From positions 186,001 through 250,000 of the forward strand of contig CM073194.1 of the NCBI GenBank assembly GCA_037042915.1: a stretch of DNA of 64,000 nucleotides, given 5' to 3'. Made by a program: the position numbers and the translations under genes. Origin of the DNA: Auricularia sp. M13 (taxonomy: Eukaryota; Basidiomycota; Agaricomycetes; Auriculariales; Auriculariaceae). Positions 22,091-32,312 of this stretch are shown here, piece after piece (within the stretch, counting starts at the first letter, position 1; each line of letters opens with the position of its first letter). A model generated the notes under the pieces. It made no database searches. It was not told the origin of the DNA and saw only the letters and a list, made by a program, of their open reading frames with translations.

Positions 22091-23683
22091 TTAACGGCCA
22101 CGGTTAGTCATTAAGGAGAATTGGGCGCACCTGCACGTAGCCCTGGATGTGTCTACGGTAACGTGCTGTACCAACTGCTCTAAACGGTCCTTCATTTCGA
22201 CAGGGCACAGGTCTGCGAAACATGCAAATTGCGTTTCCTGGACAATATCGAGGCGTACAATTGGTCGAACGACAGCGCGATGAAGCACGTTGCGAGAAGT
22301 GAGAAATGCTATGAGATGCTGGAGGGCACCGCGACCGAAGGAACAGCCAAGGAGGGCAAGTGATTCGAGGTTTGGGGGGTATAGCACGGTGTTGTCGCGG
22401 GCCCAACCGCTGAATAAGATTGCCGTATGAGCGCCGGTCAAACCAATATATCGCACCGATGCTAGATTCGGAAGGCATTCGAATGTGTGAAACAACGTGA
22501 ACGCGAATTCGCCTCCCAAAGTTAATGTGCGAAGATTGGAGGGTTCCTCGGTATCTGTGAACGCGACGAAGCGGTTTGTGGCGAACTTATGAGTGCACTC
22601 CAGGTACATCTCGTGAAGGCGTGGTGTGCGGTCTATCCTCATGCATTCTAGAATACCGTCTCCAGTTTCTATGCAGCGCAGAGTCTCGAGGTTTGGGAAA
22701 GCGTCCTGATCCGTCAAACCAGATACACCGCGGTGAGGTGCGACGTGATGCACTTGTAGGTACGTTAGTAGTGACCAGTTGCGCGATATGGTCACTACGT
22801 CGAGCGTTGTCAAGGGAGATAGAATTGACGCCGATCGCACCATATGCATGGTACTAAGACTGAGTATTCGAAATGGCAGAAAGCCATAGTGAAGATGGGT
22901 GATTTGCGGGGCAAGAGTGAAGACGGAGAGCAGTTCAGGTGCGTCCAGAGTGACGGTCTCGATGGATGAGGGCGTTCGCGTGATATGAACTGTGTGCAGG
23001 ACAGGCATGGGCGTCTGAAATAGCTGGAGAAGTAATGGGGGGAATAGCATTGGGGCGCCGGCCCATATAATATGGAGGGTAGTGCACCGCCGAAGAATGC
23101 GAGCGTATTGCGTAGCGTCTTTGGCAGTTATGGTCAGATTTCGATAGCTCGGTGTGCCGCTCATGACCAGTGCTAAGTGGATCTTCCCCGCTCTTGCGAA
23201 CATGGTGTGTGTGCGCTCGGAGATGTCCATCCTGCAAGAGTCGGGAATGGTAATGCGGATACGCCCCCAGAGGCAGGACGTTGCGAGCGCCGCACGGCGC
23301 CAGTGACGAGATACGCCAGCAACGGCGAACGCGGGAGAGCGTTCGAGGGCCGGAGGCGTCTCGGCGTGGTTGTATGTGTCTGCGAGGTGCTCAAATATCA
23401 CGGACAGCACGTCCATAGCAAGGTGTCTGGCAAGCCAGGTGGCTTGTGCTGAGGGTGATAAGATCCTACCGAGAATAGAGTAGGATTTGGAAATGGAAGA
23501 CCGGAGTGATTCAAGGTTATCACGCGCGTCTTGCAGAGCAAGCAGGGCGTGTTCGTGCTCCACTATGGCAGCAGCCATTTCACGATCGGCTATGGCCCAG
23601 CGACGCTGTGCGTGCTGGACACGGTGCTCTAGAGGAGCCAGAATGGCCTTCAAGGCGTCGTTGGTGTCGTCAGTCGTCGACAT
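22091..23683 (-). CDS. F-box protein with N-terminal coiled coil, 530 aa
   Basis: The start is the ATG at 23683; the open frame extends upstream only through a GTG. Residues 15-65 form a coiled coil (REMAAAIVEHEHALLALQDA). An F-box-like segment follows (LAMDVLSVIFEHL, then VSRHWRRAAL and LWGRI), the usual F-box-like arrangement in agaricomycetes. The remainder is leucine-rich in the LRR manner and would carry the substrate-binding surface of an SCF ubiquitin ligase. It is intronless. A decayed copy of its C-terminal half lies at 7168-7845. Substrate unknown. Confidence 0.85.
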   Translation of the reverse strand: MSTTDDTNDALKAILAPLEHRVQHAQRRWAIADREMAAAIVEHEHALLALQDARDNLESLRSSISKSYSILGRILSPSAQATWLARHLAMDVLSVIFEHLADTYNHAETPPALERSPAFAVAGVSRHWRRAALATSCLWGRIRITIPDSCRMDISERTHTMFARAGKIHLALVMSGTPSYRNLTITAKDATQYARILRRCTTLHIIWAGAPMLFPPLLLQLFQTPMPVLHTVHITRTPSSIETVTLDAPELLSVFTLAPQITHLHYGFLPFRILSLSTMHMVRSASILSPLTTLDVVTISRNWSLLTYLQVHHVAPHRGVSGLTDQDAFPNLETLRCIETGDGILECMRIDRTPRLHEMYLECTHKFATNRFVAFTDTEEPSNLRTLTLGGEFAFTLFHTFECLPNLASVRYIGLTGAHTAILFSGWARDNTVLYPPNLESLALLGCSFGRGALQHLIAFLTSRNVLHRAVVRPIVRLDIVQETQFACFADLCPVEMKDRLEQLVQHVTVDTSRATCRCAQFSLMTNRGR

Positions 23684-25122
23684 ACGGTATAGCACAGCGA
23701 GTACAGGGCGAAGTGACAGTCGGTTGTTGCCGACAGTCAGTGGTACGCGCGTGCACGTAGAGTAACGGTGATAGTGACGTGAATGCCGGGTGGGAGACAC
23801 CGAAGGAAGACGGAACCTGCAATGATAATTCTTCTACTAAGTAGCCATGATGTCAGGAATGGTTTGCGCTGAGCGCCCGGCACCGGATGCAATTACTGGC
23901 TTTCGAAACAAAGTTCAACTGCTCCCACTTGTACGCGTACTACTACCCACGACACGCAGTGGTCAACCACGACATTAGCCCGAGCCTTTCCACATATATC
24001 TGTGTGTTTTGCCCTCCTTGACACCTCGTCTGCTACATCGCAATGAGTCAAACGTTCAATCAAACGTTCAACTGGCACTTTACAATGAAATGACGATCCC
24101 TGGGCCGATGCCCCCTGCTGAGCGCGCAAGGTAGGGCAATTCACCATGTTACGTCACTATCTGGGCGCTCACGTCAATACTCCAACACAGCGCTCGTGAG
24201 CGTGGCAACACCCCGACACGCCGGGCGCACTCAACCTCGCCATCTCCTCCGGTCCACTTTGAGGAACCGCACACGAGCCCGAACAGCGAGCCAGGAACCA
24301 ATAGACAGGTGAATACCTATGTACAACTGCATGCCATGTACCTCTACCTTATAACAACAGCCTCAGACTGCAAGCAGCCATGGCAGCCCCGCCCCTAAAG
24401 TCGAGCGCACGCCTCGCGACACGCCACACCATGCGCGTCGTCTGGGTGTACATGCAAGATAAGGTGCGCTGGAAATCACGGACAGATACCTAACCGCACG
24501 AAACTCAACTTCAACCCTTCTTTCCACAGTTTCCCGGCAGAACGCATACCACGGGAACATGGTTCTCATTGACGACCACGTCCGCATGAGTACCGGGAAC
24601 CCGGGGCAGTACCCTCGCTTGTAATCCAGTGGCAACGAATCTAGGTCCTGTACTTCGATAACAGCAACGGCACCAACGACAAATAGATTGAAGAATGCAG
24701 CAAACATTCAGTGACGGGCGTGCAAGCCAATCCGCGGTACCATTCCGCGGTATACTGTAGGTCGGGATGATGTTGCGTCGGGCAATGGATCCCTAATAAA
24801 AGCGTGGTAACGAAGCTATAGTCGGAAGTCTACAGTACGGGCCGGATAGGATAGGATACGATAGGATATGTACATAAGACGGGGAGGTCCCACTTGAGAA
24901 CGACCGGACCTGCGCTTCCGCCAAACAAAAACGTGCGCGGTACGGTCCCTTGTAGACCCGGATTATGGAGGCTACAACATCAGCGTTACGTAGTCCATGG
25001 GCCATGAATTGTGTGCTTGCCCAAGACCAGTGAGCATGTGTAGTGTTTTCCTTCGACTCGAAAGATGTATATTCCGATTCGGCAGATCATTGCTCAAAGT
25101 AGTGATTAAAATTCAAGATCAC
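23684..25122. other. Intergenic with one weak small-gene candidate
   Basis: Contains the direct repeat caaacgttcaa (twice near 24050-24075) and an imperfect ggata repeat at about 24846-24870. The candidate gene at 24380-24589 is listed separately. A minus-strand frame at 24363-24707 with a hydrophobic start overlaps it and is an alternative. Confidence 0.4.
24380..24589 (+). CDS. Possible very small two-exon protein, 47 aa
   Basis: ATG at 24380, exon 1 to 24463, 66-nt intron with gtgcgc donor and a pyrimidine-rich acceptor (cccttctttccacag), exon 2 24530-24589. A TATA-like ccttataa stands about 30 bp upstream. The strong 3' splice site is the main support. The product is short and basic with no recognised motif. 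Confidence 0.25.
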
Positions 25123-25419
25123 TTAGTTTAGGACATTGTCCGCAGTGCCACACACATCACACATACAACCGTTCCAGTAAACCAAACCTGAATCGTACCA
25201 GTTGTAGAGATAGCACAGCAAAGACTCATAATTTGAGAGTGATATGTGGGTGTCATGACATGCCCGGGAACAATGATCCGGTTGGTCTGTGTTGGAAATT
25301 GACACCCTCATGCAGTCTTTTTCTGCAGGCTGGACGAAATTTGGCGAGGCAACAGCCAGTTCTGCATCTGAGGCACGCATTCCGATGAGATGCAGGACAG
25401 GAGGGACGAGCACAGTCAT
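25123..25419 (-). CDS. Small Cys-rich hypothetical protein, 98 aa
   Basis: An ATG-started single frame. The N-terminal half is hydrophobic and mixed (MTVLVPPVLHLIGMR). The second half has DC, then HC-x3-C (DHCSRACHD), a single C, and finally CMCDVC. This loosely repeats the Cys/His order of the ORF at 1.6-1.9 kb and of the gene at 49.9-50.7 kb, suggesting a small metal-binding fold. No named family is recognised. Confidence 0.45.
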   Translation of the reverse strand: MTVLVPPVLHLIGMRASDAELAVASPNFVQPAEKDCMRVSISNTDQPDHCSRACHDTHISLSNYESLLCYLYNWYDSGLVYWNGCMCDVCGTADNVLN

Positions 25420-25612
25420 TATGCGGGAGGTGTCGTTAGGCGCGGCCTAAAGCACGGTGTTTACGGAACGGAAAGCGAGCTCGTTCAGCCGGTGAGTCGG
25501 TTCGGTTGGCCGGTTTTGTCCGAATCTCCGACGAACCATTTCTGAGTCCGCATTGGCTGATTGGAACTCCGCTGCCCGTCCTTTTTCTGGCAACGACTCG
25601 CAACTCGCAACC

Positions 25613-27080
25613 ATGGTGGAACTACGTAAGTTTGGGCACCCGTAAACCCATGTGGCGTCATTCTTATTATATAGCTATCTCGGTACCCGTGGAGATCTAC
25701 TGTCGTATCTTTGACTTACTGGCTATCGACGACGTCTTGCGCGCGCAAGAAGTTTGCCGGCTGTGGAAGGCTGTCGCACGGAGTAGTGACGTGTACTGGA
25801 CGAGGAGGGGAGGCGCTGCGTGCTGTTCCACATCTCTCGTGCCAGCGTCCGTTCATTCCACCTTCGACACTTCGCACAGTTTGCAAATCGAGACGCCCCG
25901 AGGTACCCTGGGTATTGGAGCTTCACGCCGCTGGAGCCTCGAGGAAGCCCTCGACCTTCTTTTTTCCCTTCTTCAACGACATCTTCCCTCCCTCGTTAGC
26001 GTTGCCGTCGACATCGTCCAGCTGTCTTACGATTTGAAGAGGCCACTGATCGAATATTTCTGCAATTGCGAGGCCGCGCCTCGGCTGTCTGTAATAGATC
26101 TATCCGGCTGCACGACGAGAGACACGACATTTATCTCCTTCTGCCGACCGAGATTGGCAATTGGCGCTTTTGAATATTCGGCTGCATCTAGTGCACCGCC
26201 CTCATCCTCAATCATGCACATTATTGACCTTTACCCCAACGCCAAACAACTCTGTTTTCTGAACCAGGATGTTCTTACCTTGGACGGGGGAAATCTTTAC
26301 CTGTCCATCTGGAGGAAACGCATAGCAGCGGCCTATGTTGACACTCTCGATGGCGATCTTGCGTTTGCTCAGATAACGGCACTTGGACTGTGGTCATGTG
26401 CATATCTGGAGTTATTTTGTAGCCATAGCTTCAGGTTCTCAGACTTCTTTGCCATGGACCACTCCCCGCCAGCACTCTGTGTGTCTGTCAATACCGCTTC
26501 TGCATTCTGCTCGTCATTCCTCCTTGAGGCCTTCTCGCTAGACGGTCAGGTACATACGATCCGCGATTCGGACCCCCGCCACGGTCCAGAGGCATACAGC
26601 GACACAGGACTCACTCGTCCGCGTTACTTCCGCCGCTTTCACGCCGCACATTATTTACATCCATCCGTTCTTTTCAGCCACTACGAACATCTTGTTGCGC
26701 TACACGTTCACCTTAATGCGTGGCCAACGGACCGAATCGACTACACATTTCGTTCCCTGCAAACCCTCTGTGTGCAGATACGGCCGGGATATTCCATGCC
26801 TTCTGGGATGGGACGGATGGGCTGTACATTCGCGTCCTGCTCCCTCAGCACTATTTCCTTTGGTACATTTTCCGCGGGCAAGGCGAACATATGCAGCCGA
26901 GCCATCCTGGATTTCATTCTGGGCAGAATATATTTCGGCACACCTGCCGGCGTCGTAAAACTTATCCTCCTGGCCACGGTGGAACTGCATGGAGACGTTG
27001 AATTTCCCGAGAGGTTGCAGGTCGTCTATGCCGACGATGTGCTCACTGTGGACGATTGGATTAGGGTGGGTTCTCTGTAA
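25613..27080 (+). CDS. F-box protein, 472 aa, with a 13-nt first exon
   Basis: The large frame opens upstream without an ATG. The start is best explained by a tiny exon 25613-25625 (ATGGTGGAACTAC) ending at a gtaagt donor, a 49-nt intron and an atatag acceptor at 25674. The join gives MVELPISVPVEIYCRIFDLL, a textbook F-box opening, followed by VCRLWKAVARSSDVYW. The rest is leucine- and aromatic-rich without clear repeats. Expected role is substrate adaptor of an SCF ubiquitin ligase; target unknown. The stop at 27080 follows VDDWIRVGSL. Confidence 0.85.
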
Positions 27081-27729
27081 ACGGACAACATGCAAAGCAT
27101 ATCCTGATACCATTAATTCAGATTTCTTTGCAGTGAATAATGTACCGCGGGCGACGGCCGCGAAGCTACCCCGAAGGCCCGGGCCAGCCAACGCGATGGA
27201 TACAATTCGCAATATCCATTCCTCACGATCGGCGAAGTCTACCGCATAGCATATTTCCAACCACATTTGTACGTTCGTTGCGGATACCAAGTTCCTACTC
27301 GAAAGACAGTGTATCGCGCCATGTAACGGCCGGGTAACGGTGGCGCTGATTGACCAATACATAATTAAGCGGTGGACTGTGTGGGAGAGCCTGAACGGCT
27401 CGGATGAATCAGCCGCTAGGCCCGATCACCCAACCGCATGTATTTAGGTCGCACGGAGGCGACGCTAGTACTGCACTCGGTGGTAGCGGACCACGACGGT
27501 CGCAGCAAAGGAGATATACATTCTCTGCTCAGCGAGCTCGACGGTCTCAGTCTTATTTCCACGGTCTGCACCGTCTGGGCCCGAAGAAAGCCCAGATGGA
27601 AAGCGCGAGCAATCCGACCTCGTCGAAGTTGAACACAACAGTTTCCGATGGTATTGCAGTGGACATGATGTTTTATGAGTGCGAGTAACAGTGGCTGCTT
27701 GTTATAAATCTGCATAACATTGGCAGCCT
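27081..27729. other. Intergenic, promoter side of MYND gene 2
   Basis: No gene seen. Short frames on both strands lack starts or family signal. Confidence 0.5.
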
Positions 27730-27783
27730 GTTACTAAACCGCTTTGTAACAACTGCAGCAAGTGGCATCGCGGGCGCATAAAA
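27730..27783 (+). promoter_or_regulatory. GTTACTAAAC/TTTGTAACAA pair and TATA-like element of MYND gene 2
   Basis: GTTACTAAAC at 27730-27739 is followed 3 bp later by TTTGTAACAA at 27743-27752, as upstream of MYND gene 1. A TATA-like cataaaagg sits at 27776-27784, about 75 bp before the start codon. The surrounding sequence has otherwise diverged, which suggests constraint. Confidence 0.55.
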
Positions 27784-27855
27784 GGCTGAGGCAAACTACT
27801 GATCAACGCTCGCTTTCGCGCTGGATCATCGTCACCAACCCTCAGTCGTACTTCA

Positions 27856-29423
27856 ATGTCTCACGCCCAAGCACCCCGCGCCTACGCTGTGTTTGTACAC
27901 GGTCGTATGGAATATATGACGTTGGACCTGGTTCGCACGGCGGAGGACTTAACGGTTAATATGGCGTCTACCGAGTACCCGATGGTGTGCCCTAGGTGCG
28001 TCTGGGTGTTTTCAAGCGCCCTGATGGACCCCGGGAGCGAGGGTACGGCGATAGGTCTGCTGAAATCCCACCACGAGTTCTGGAGCGCCGCTGCCGCTCA
28101 GCTGTCGGCTCCTGGTGCGACGGGCGATGTGTCGGACCTACGCCGCAGACTTGACAACAACATCGCGCTTTGCTTGAAAGCACCCATCCACGTCTATGCG
28201 GCGTCGTCGCTGCGCGACAGCGTTGCATGCTTGATGGACGCGTTGTCTCGTATCGTCTGCCTGGGGCTTTACGTCGGGTCCCACAAGAAGCACAACAACG
28301 TCCTGCTGTCGAAGGACGGTATGTGGCCTGTTATTGCTGGACAGATACTTCCGCGCGGTATCGCGCCCTATGTCCGTTGGGCGTGTGTTCTACCTACGAG
28401 CCGACCGGTTGCTCTGGTCTTGCGTCTTCTCATTCTGGCGCGCCGCGCTCTCGTGGACGAGCTGATCGATCCTCCCACGCGCGACCGCCTCGCAGCGATA
28501 ATCATACGCGCTCTCGGAAAGTGGCGTATCCCCGACTGCGATTTCCCTGCGAGCCGACTCGTCTACCTTGTGCACGATGTTAGGATGGGACTTCCAACTG
28601 AGGACGAAGCGGCCGCCATTACGCTTCACGCCCTTGGGTTGTTGGTGGTCATACAGCGCGGTCCTGATGCTCGTATGGACGACTTTCTCTGTATCGCTAC
28701 TGGCTACGAGCATCTTCTCCACGACGTCATGATCGCTGTCGCTGCGGACCCGAACTTTCGGGAGCAGAAATTCCGGGATGCGCTGGTTATCTGTGCTTCT
28801 GTTTTGTCGGCAACCGCGGATATCCCAATGCATCGACTTGTGCAGGAGTATCGCAACACGCCTGGAGTTCAGAATGCCATGACAACTGGTCTGAACCTGG
28901 GCGACGTCGTCTGCATGTACCTCCGCCACCGCCGGGAGTCGCGTGTCTGTGCAGGTCCCGGGTGCCAGAACTATTCGCGTAGTGCAAGCGAAGGTGAGGC
29001 CATCCGCGGCCTCTCTCTCCTTCTTTGTGGCAGTTGCCGTTTTGTGCGGTATTGCGGCACCGAGTGCCAGAGTCGTGATTGGCACTCTGGCATTCACAGC
29101 ACGCCGCACAAAATTATTTGCTCCGCGCTCTGCAAGTTGTCCGCCGCCGGCATCAAAGAGGATGACATGCCCCGCTTTGCGGCGGCGTACACCAGTGGAT
29201 CGTACTTGGACGACGACGAGATGAAGTATCTCGCGAAGTGGGCGGTGATGGACGATCTACTCCCTATGGACATCCGGGTTGGCTCTCTGTCCTTGGTATG
29301 GGTTCATTTTCTTCTTTTAATGAACCGCAAATTTACACCCTGTCCAAGGTTACTGGCATGACGCGCGAGGAGATTGTGCGCCAGTTCTGTGTCCAACGCG
29401 ATGAGCTCGCTGACGCCGAATGA
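27856..29423 (+). CDS. MYND zinc-finger protein 2, 504 aa
   Basis: Exon 1 is 27856-29295, the 53-nt intron 29296-29348 (gtatgg donor, ccaag acceptor), exon 2 29349-29423. Splicing gives VTGMTREEIVRQFC, which aligns with FTGRSHAAVEQYLI in MYND gene 1; unspliced reading stops early. The MYND finger begins near residue 365 with CAGPGC and continues C-x2-C, RYCGTEC, H-x3-C. Colinear similarity to the first copy covers the whole length (for example MDALSRIVCLGLYVGS), so the two arose by duplication, now dispersed 12 kb apart with different neighbours. Role presumably protein interaction; unknown partner. Confidence 0.9.
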
Positions 29424-30298
29424 GCCGTGATGCAATCCTTCCTGCCGGTGGCTCGTTGCTTGTATATTTATTATGGATGTGGACGGACCAGCCCATTTGT
29501 CTTGATATGCACGGAGTCTGCCCGGCTGCTGCGTATGGCGTATGCGAATAGTCGTTGCATGTGTGCTGTGTTTGCTTATAAACTGAATCGCGCTGGTTTG
29601 AGACCTTCATGCTGTCGACTGTCGATGTTATGCTTTTGCGGCGAATGTAGGGTATTGGTCAGTCCGACGTATGAAGTTGTGAGCCGTTTCATTTCTGCTG
29701 GCCCGAAGACTTTGCGTAACATACTCCTTCCCAGTGTATAGCCGCGCAGGGCCTGGTTTGTCGTTTGTGTACACAAGTCAACCGGTCGAAGGCGTCATAT
29801 GCACTGGCGACAAACATTACTGCACCCGAGTACACCCGCTCCGTGAGCTGAGTAAGCACCAGCGCCCTGCGTGCGCGTTTGTCGAGTCGACCAGGCCTCC
29901 CACCGTGGTGCCCGTATACCCTGGATAAGGGTCACCTAAGCCGTGATGCTGTCCGGTATTTGACACGAAAAACCACTCGATAATCACGCTGCGTCCAAGG
30001 CGGGCGACATTCTGCAGGGCGCTCGCTCGTGAACGCGTCCAGAACATGCTGACTGTATTGTAACCTCATCGAAGGAATCTTTAGGCATAACAGGCATGCT
30101 TTTCTGGTCATAACTAGCATTCATCAGGCTCCGACGCGCCGTATCAATATCTCAGAGTCAGAGAAATCGCCGATCTACGTTCATCTGCAACTGATGCAGC
30201 AAGCGCGCGCCTGGTGACTCAGCAGGCCTATCACCTTTCTGACGGTGAGCGGGCAGACGCGCTGTGTGACTATGTGTCAATATAGTGGTGTGTCCGTG
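29424..30298. other. Intergenic, nothing recognised
   Basis: Short frames on both strands show no starts with context, splice chain or family signal. Confidence 0.5.
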
Positions 30299-31033
30299 CA
30301 TGGGAAGGGACGATTCTATTGAGAAACCCCCTTTCTACGGAGAAACGGGTTTTTATAACGGTGATAGAGGGAGTAGATCCGGATCCGCCGCATCCTAAAT
30401 GATAATCTTAAATGATAATCTTGCAAAGTGCTGTATCAACCATAGCAATGAGATCACACAAAGCAAAATAAAATAAAATGGAAGGATACCCTCACACATT
30501 GCACAACATAGTGGATAGAAGCGCCTGTCGCCGTGCATCTAGACTCCACAGAGCATACAGGCGGTTCACCGGATTGCGTATTCCTTGTCTGAAACAACAG
30601 ATGACGGGAGCTAGAACGCGTATGTAGGTGAGATGGCGAGTTATAAAAACGTGTACGAGGCAATTGAGGTCATTCATGACCTGCGAACGGGACGATACTA
30701 CGTCCGACGACGGTACACTTTCGCGGACGTGACATGGGCGCTTTACGTTTGGAACGATTATCTTCCTTCGTAAAGTCTGCAGAGGAGACTACATGGGCGC
30801 CCAGAGGCCCACAGAGTGCCTCGCGCTTGCACACAACTTCAAGCTGACTTTTGACATTTCTGAGGTACATCGTGCAGATTATACCCCTAGCAATGCGAGA
30901 GTCATTATGTCCACGAAGCTGCGCCGAACCACTCGAGCGGCTGATCGCACTGGTATCGCGGATCAGAGTCCTTATCTGCGCAGAAACCCCAGAAACAGGG
31001 GTTTCTCAATAGAAATAGAAGAATTTTCCCATG
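30299..31033. mobile_element. Candidate small TIR element (MITE-like), about 735 bp
   Basis: The left side reads catgggaa, a short gap, then ttctattgagaaacccc (30315-30331). The reverse complement of the right side (31033 down to about 30990) reads catgggaa, a gap of about 12, then tctattgagaaacccc. The inverted match is perfect over 16 bp, with a further 8-bp block outside. The right end also folds on itself (gaaacccc/ggggtttc). No transposase is encoded; the interior holds a 13-bp tandem repeat (30396-30421) and short frames. A target-site duplication is not evident, so the outer limits are uncertain. Confidence 0.4.
30396..30421. repeat. 13-bp tandem duplication
   Basis: taaatgataatct occurs twice in direct succession inside the candidate TIR element. 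Confidence 0.8.
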
Positions 31034-31407
31034 GGAATTGCGCGGGGAGGCATTATGTGGTAGATGGCTAGGTATGTAGGTATGAGTGTACGTTAAGGTG
31101 TGGCATTATAAGTGACGTGTTTAGATGAGCAGCACGCAGGGAGGAGCCGAACATAAGCAGTGCTTGCGAGTGTCAGTCTCAAAGATCGGTCGCTTGGTCG
31201 TCAACGCTTTGCTTTTCTAGGATTCGTTCGTCCTGGAGTCCTAGCCAGTCTTCCGAACAATTTCGTGTTTTATCAATTCAAAAAGCTATCGGGTCCTTTT
31301 TCATTTGAGAAATGCATCGAGAGGTTAGTATGTGGGTGGTTGGATTCGCGGTAACACTGTGTGTCTGGCCGTAGACAATAGAGTGAGCGTCGCATACACG
31401 GCGAGTT
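31034..31407. other. Short intergenic stretch
   Basis: No gene seen. It separates the TIR-like element from the 3' end of the 14-3-3 gene. Confidence 0.5.
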
Positions 31408-32312
31408 TTACGATAGGTCGCGCTGGCAGAGGGCCACATGCGGAGGAGGTGGGGAACAGGGCAAGAAAGAAGAGGGACCAGTCCACAGCCTCAGGTTGTC
31501 GGCGTGGAGGTACATGATGTTGGTAGTCTCGTGGCGAGAATGCTCTGAAAGGGTGTCGAGGTTATCGTGGGCGTCGTCGAAAGCTTGTTGGGCGATGTCG
31601 CGGGCGCATTGGGGTAGGCCGAGGATTTCGTGGTAAAACACGGAGAGGTTCAATGCGAGACCTAGGCGGATGGGGTCGGTGGGTAGTAGGTCCTTGCGGG
31701 CAATGTCGAGTGCGGTATAGTAGGCTCGATACGACGCGTCGGCGTGCCGGAGGCGCAGATCGCCTTCAGCGATCTCGGCGAGGTATCGTTCGTGGTCTCC
31801 CAGCCTGGAAATAGTTTAATGATGTCTGTGCGATGCAGGAGCGAAACTCACATCTTGTAGCAGGCTACTTGGGACTTGCTGCTTACGGCGGCAGGTATGA
31901 GGTCTTTTCTTAGCATCTGTATTATATCGTTGCAGATGGTCGAGAGGTCGAGTTCGATAAGTTCGCGGTATGCCCTGGTCGCGTTGAGATTTGCGTCGAT
32001 GCCGATTGCTGTGGCATTATGCTCAAACGCCAGGACGACAAGGCGCGACAAGCGGCGAGCAGCAGTTGTATTCTTGTAGGCGACTGATACGAGATCGAGT
32101 TGGCCGAGCGTTAGATTTGGCTGCAATGAAACCATGACTTTGACGTGCAGTATCATGTCTACATTATAACTGCCATTAATGGGCGATGGGTAGAGGCACA
32201 ACGCAGACGAGCCTTCGTATCGTCCAGCCTCCTCGGCGAGCAAGGCTAGAAAAATGGCGTCCTCGCGGCTGCTGTCCACTTGACGCTCGCCGGGCATGAG
32301 TGCGGTTGCCAT
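31408..32312 (-). CDS. Divergent 14-3-3 protein, 267 aa
   Basis: 14-3-3 dimers bind phosphoserine/threonine partners in cytosol and nucleus. Exons: 32312-32213, 32158-31852 and 31804-31408. The first intron (32212-32159, 54 nt) would start with GC and end with AG; removing it restores RYEDM and gives exactly the canonical spacing to SVAYKN. The second intron is 47 nt with a gtgagt donor. Phosphopeptide-binding residues appear kept: Lys and Arg of SVAYKN...ARR, Arg-Tyr of ERYLAE, Asn of GLALNLSVFYHEI and Trp of DNLRLWTG. Large parts of helices 2-5 are unlike usual fungal 14-3-3, so this is a fast-evolving extra copy and not the main BMH1-type gene. The 54-nt intron is also open in frame, so retention would add 18 residues. 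Confidence 0.85.

Noticed and set aside
27010-27060. VYADDVL string resembling a reverse-transcriptase active site
   Set aside because: It is the C-terminal end of an F-box protein, with no other polymerase motifs nearby.
26700-27362. 220-codon minus-strand frame over the 25.6-27.1 kb F-box gene
   Set aside because: Shadow of the F-box coding frame, with no family resemblance and no ATG-supported start.
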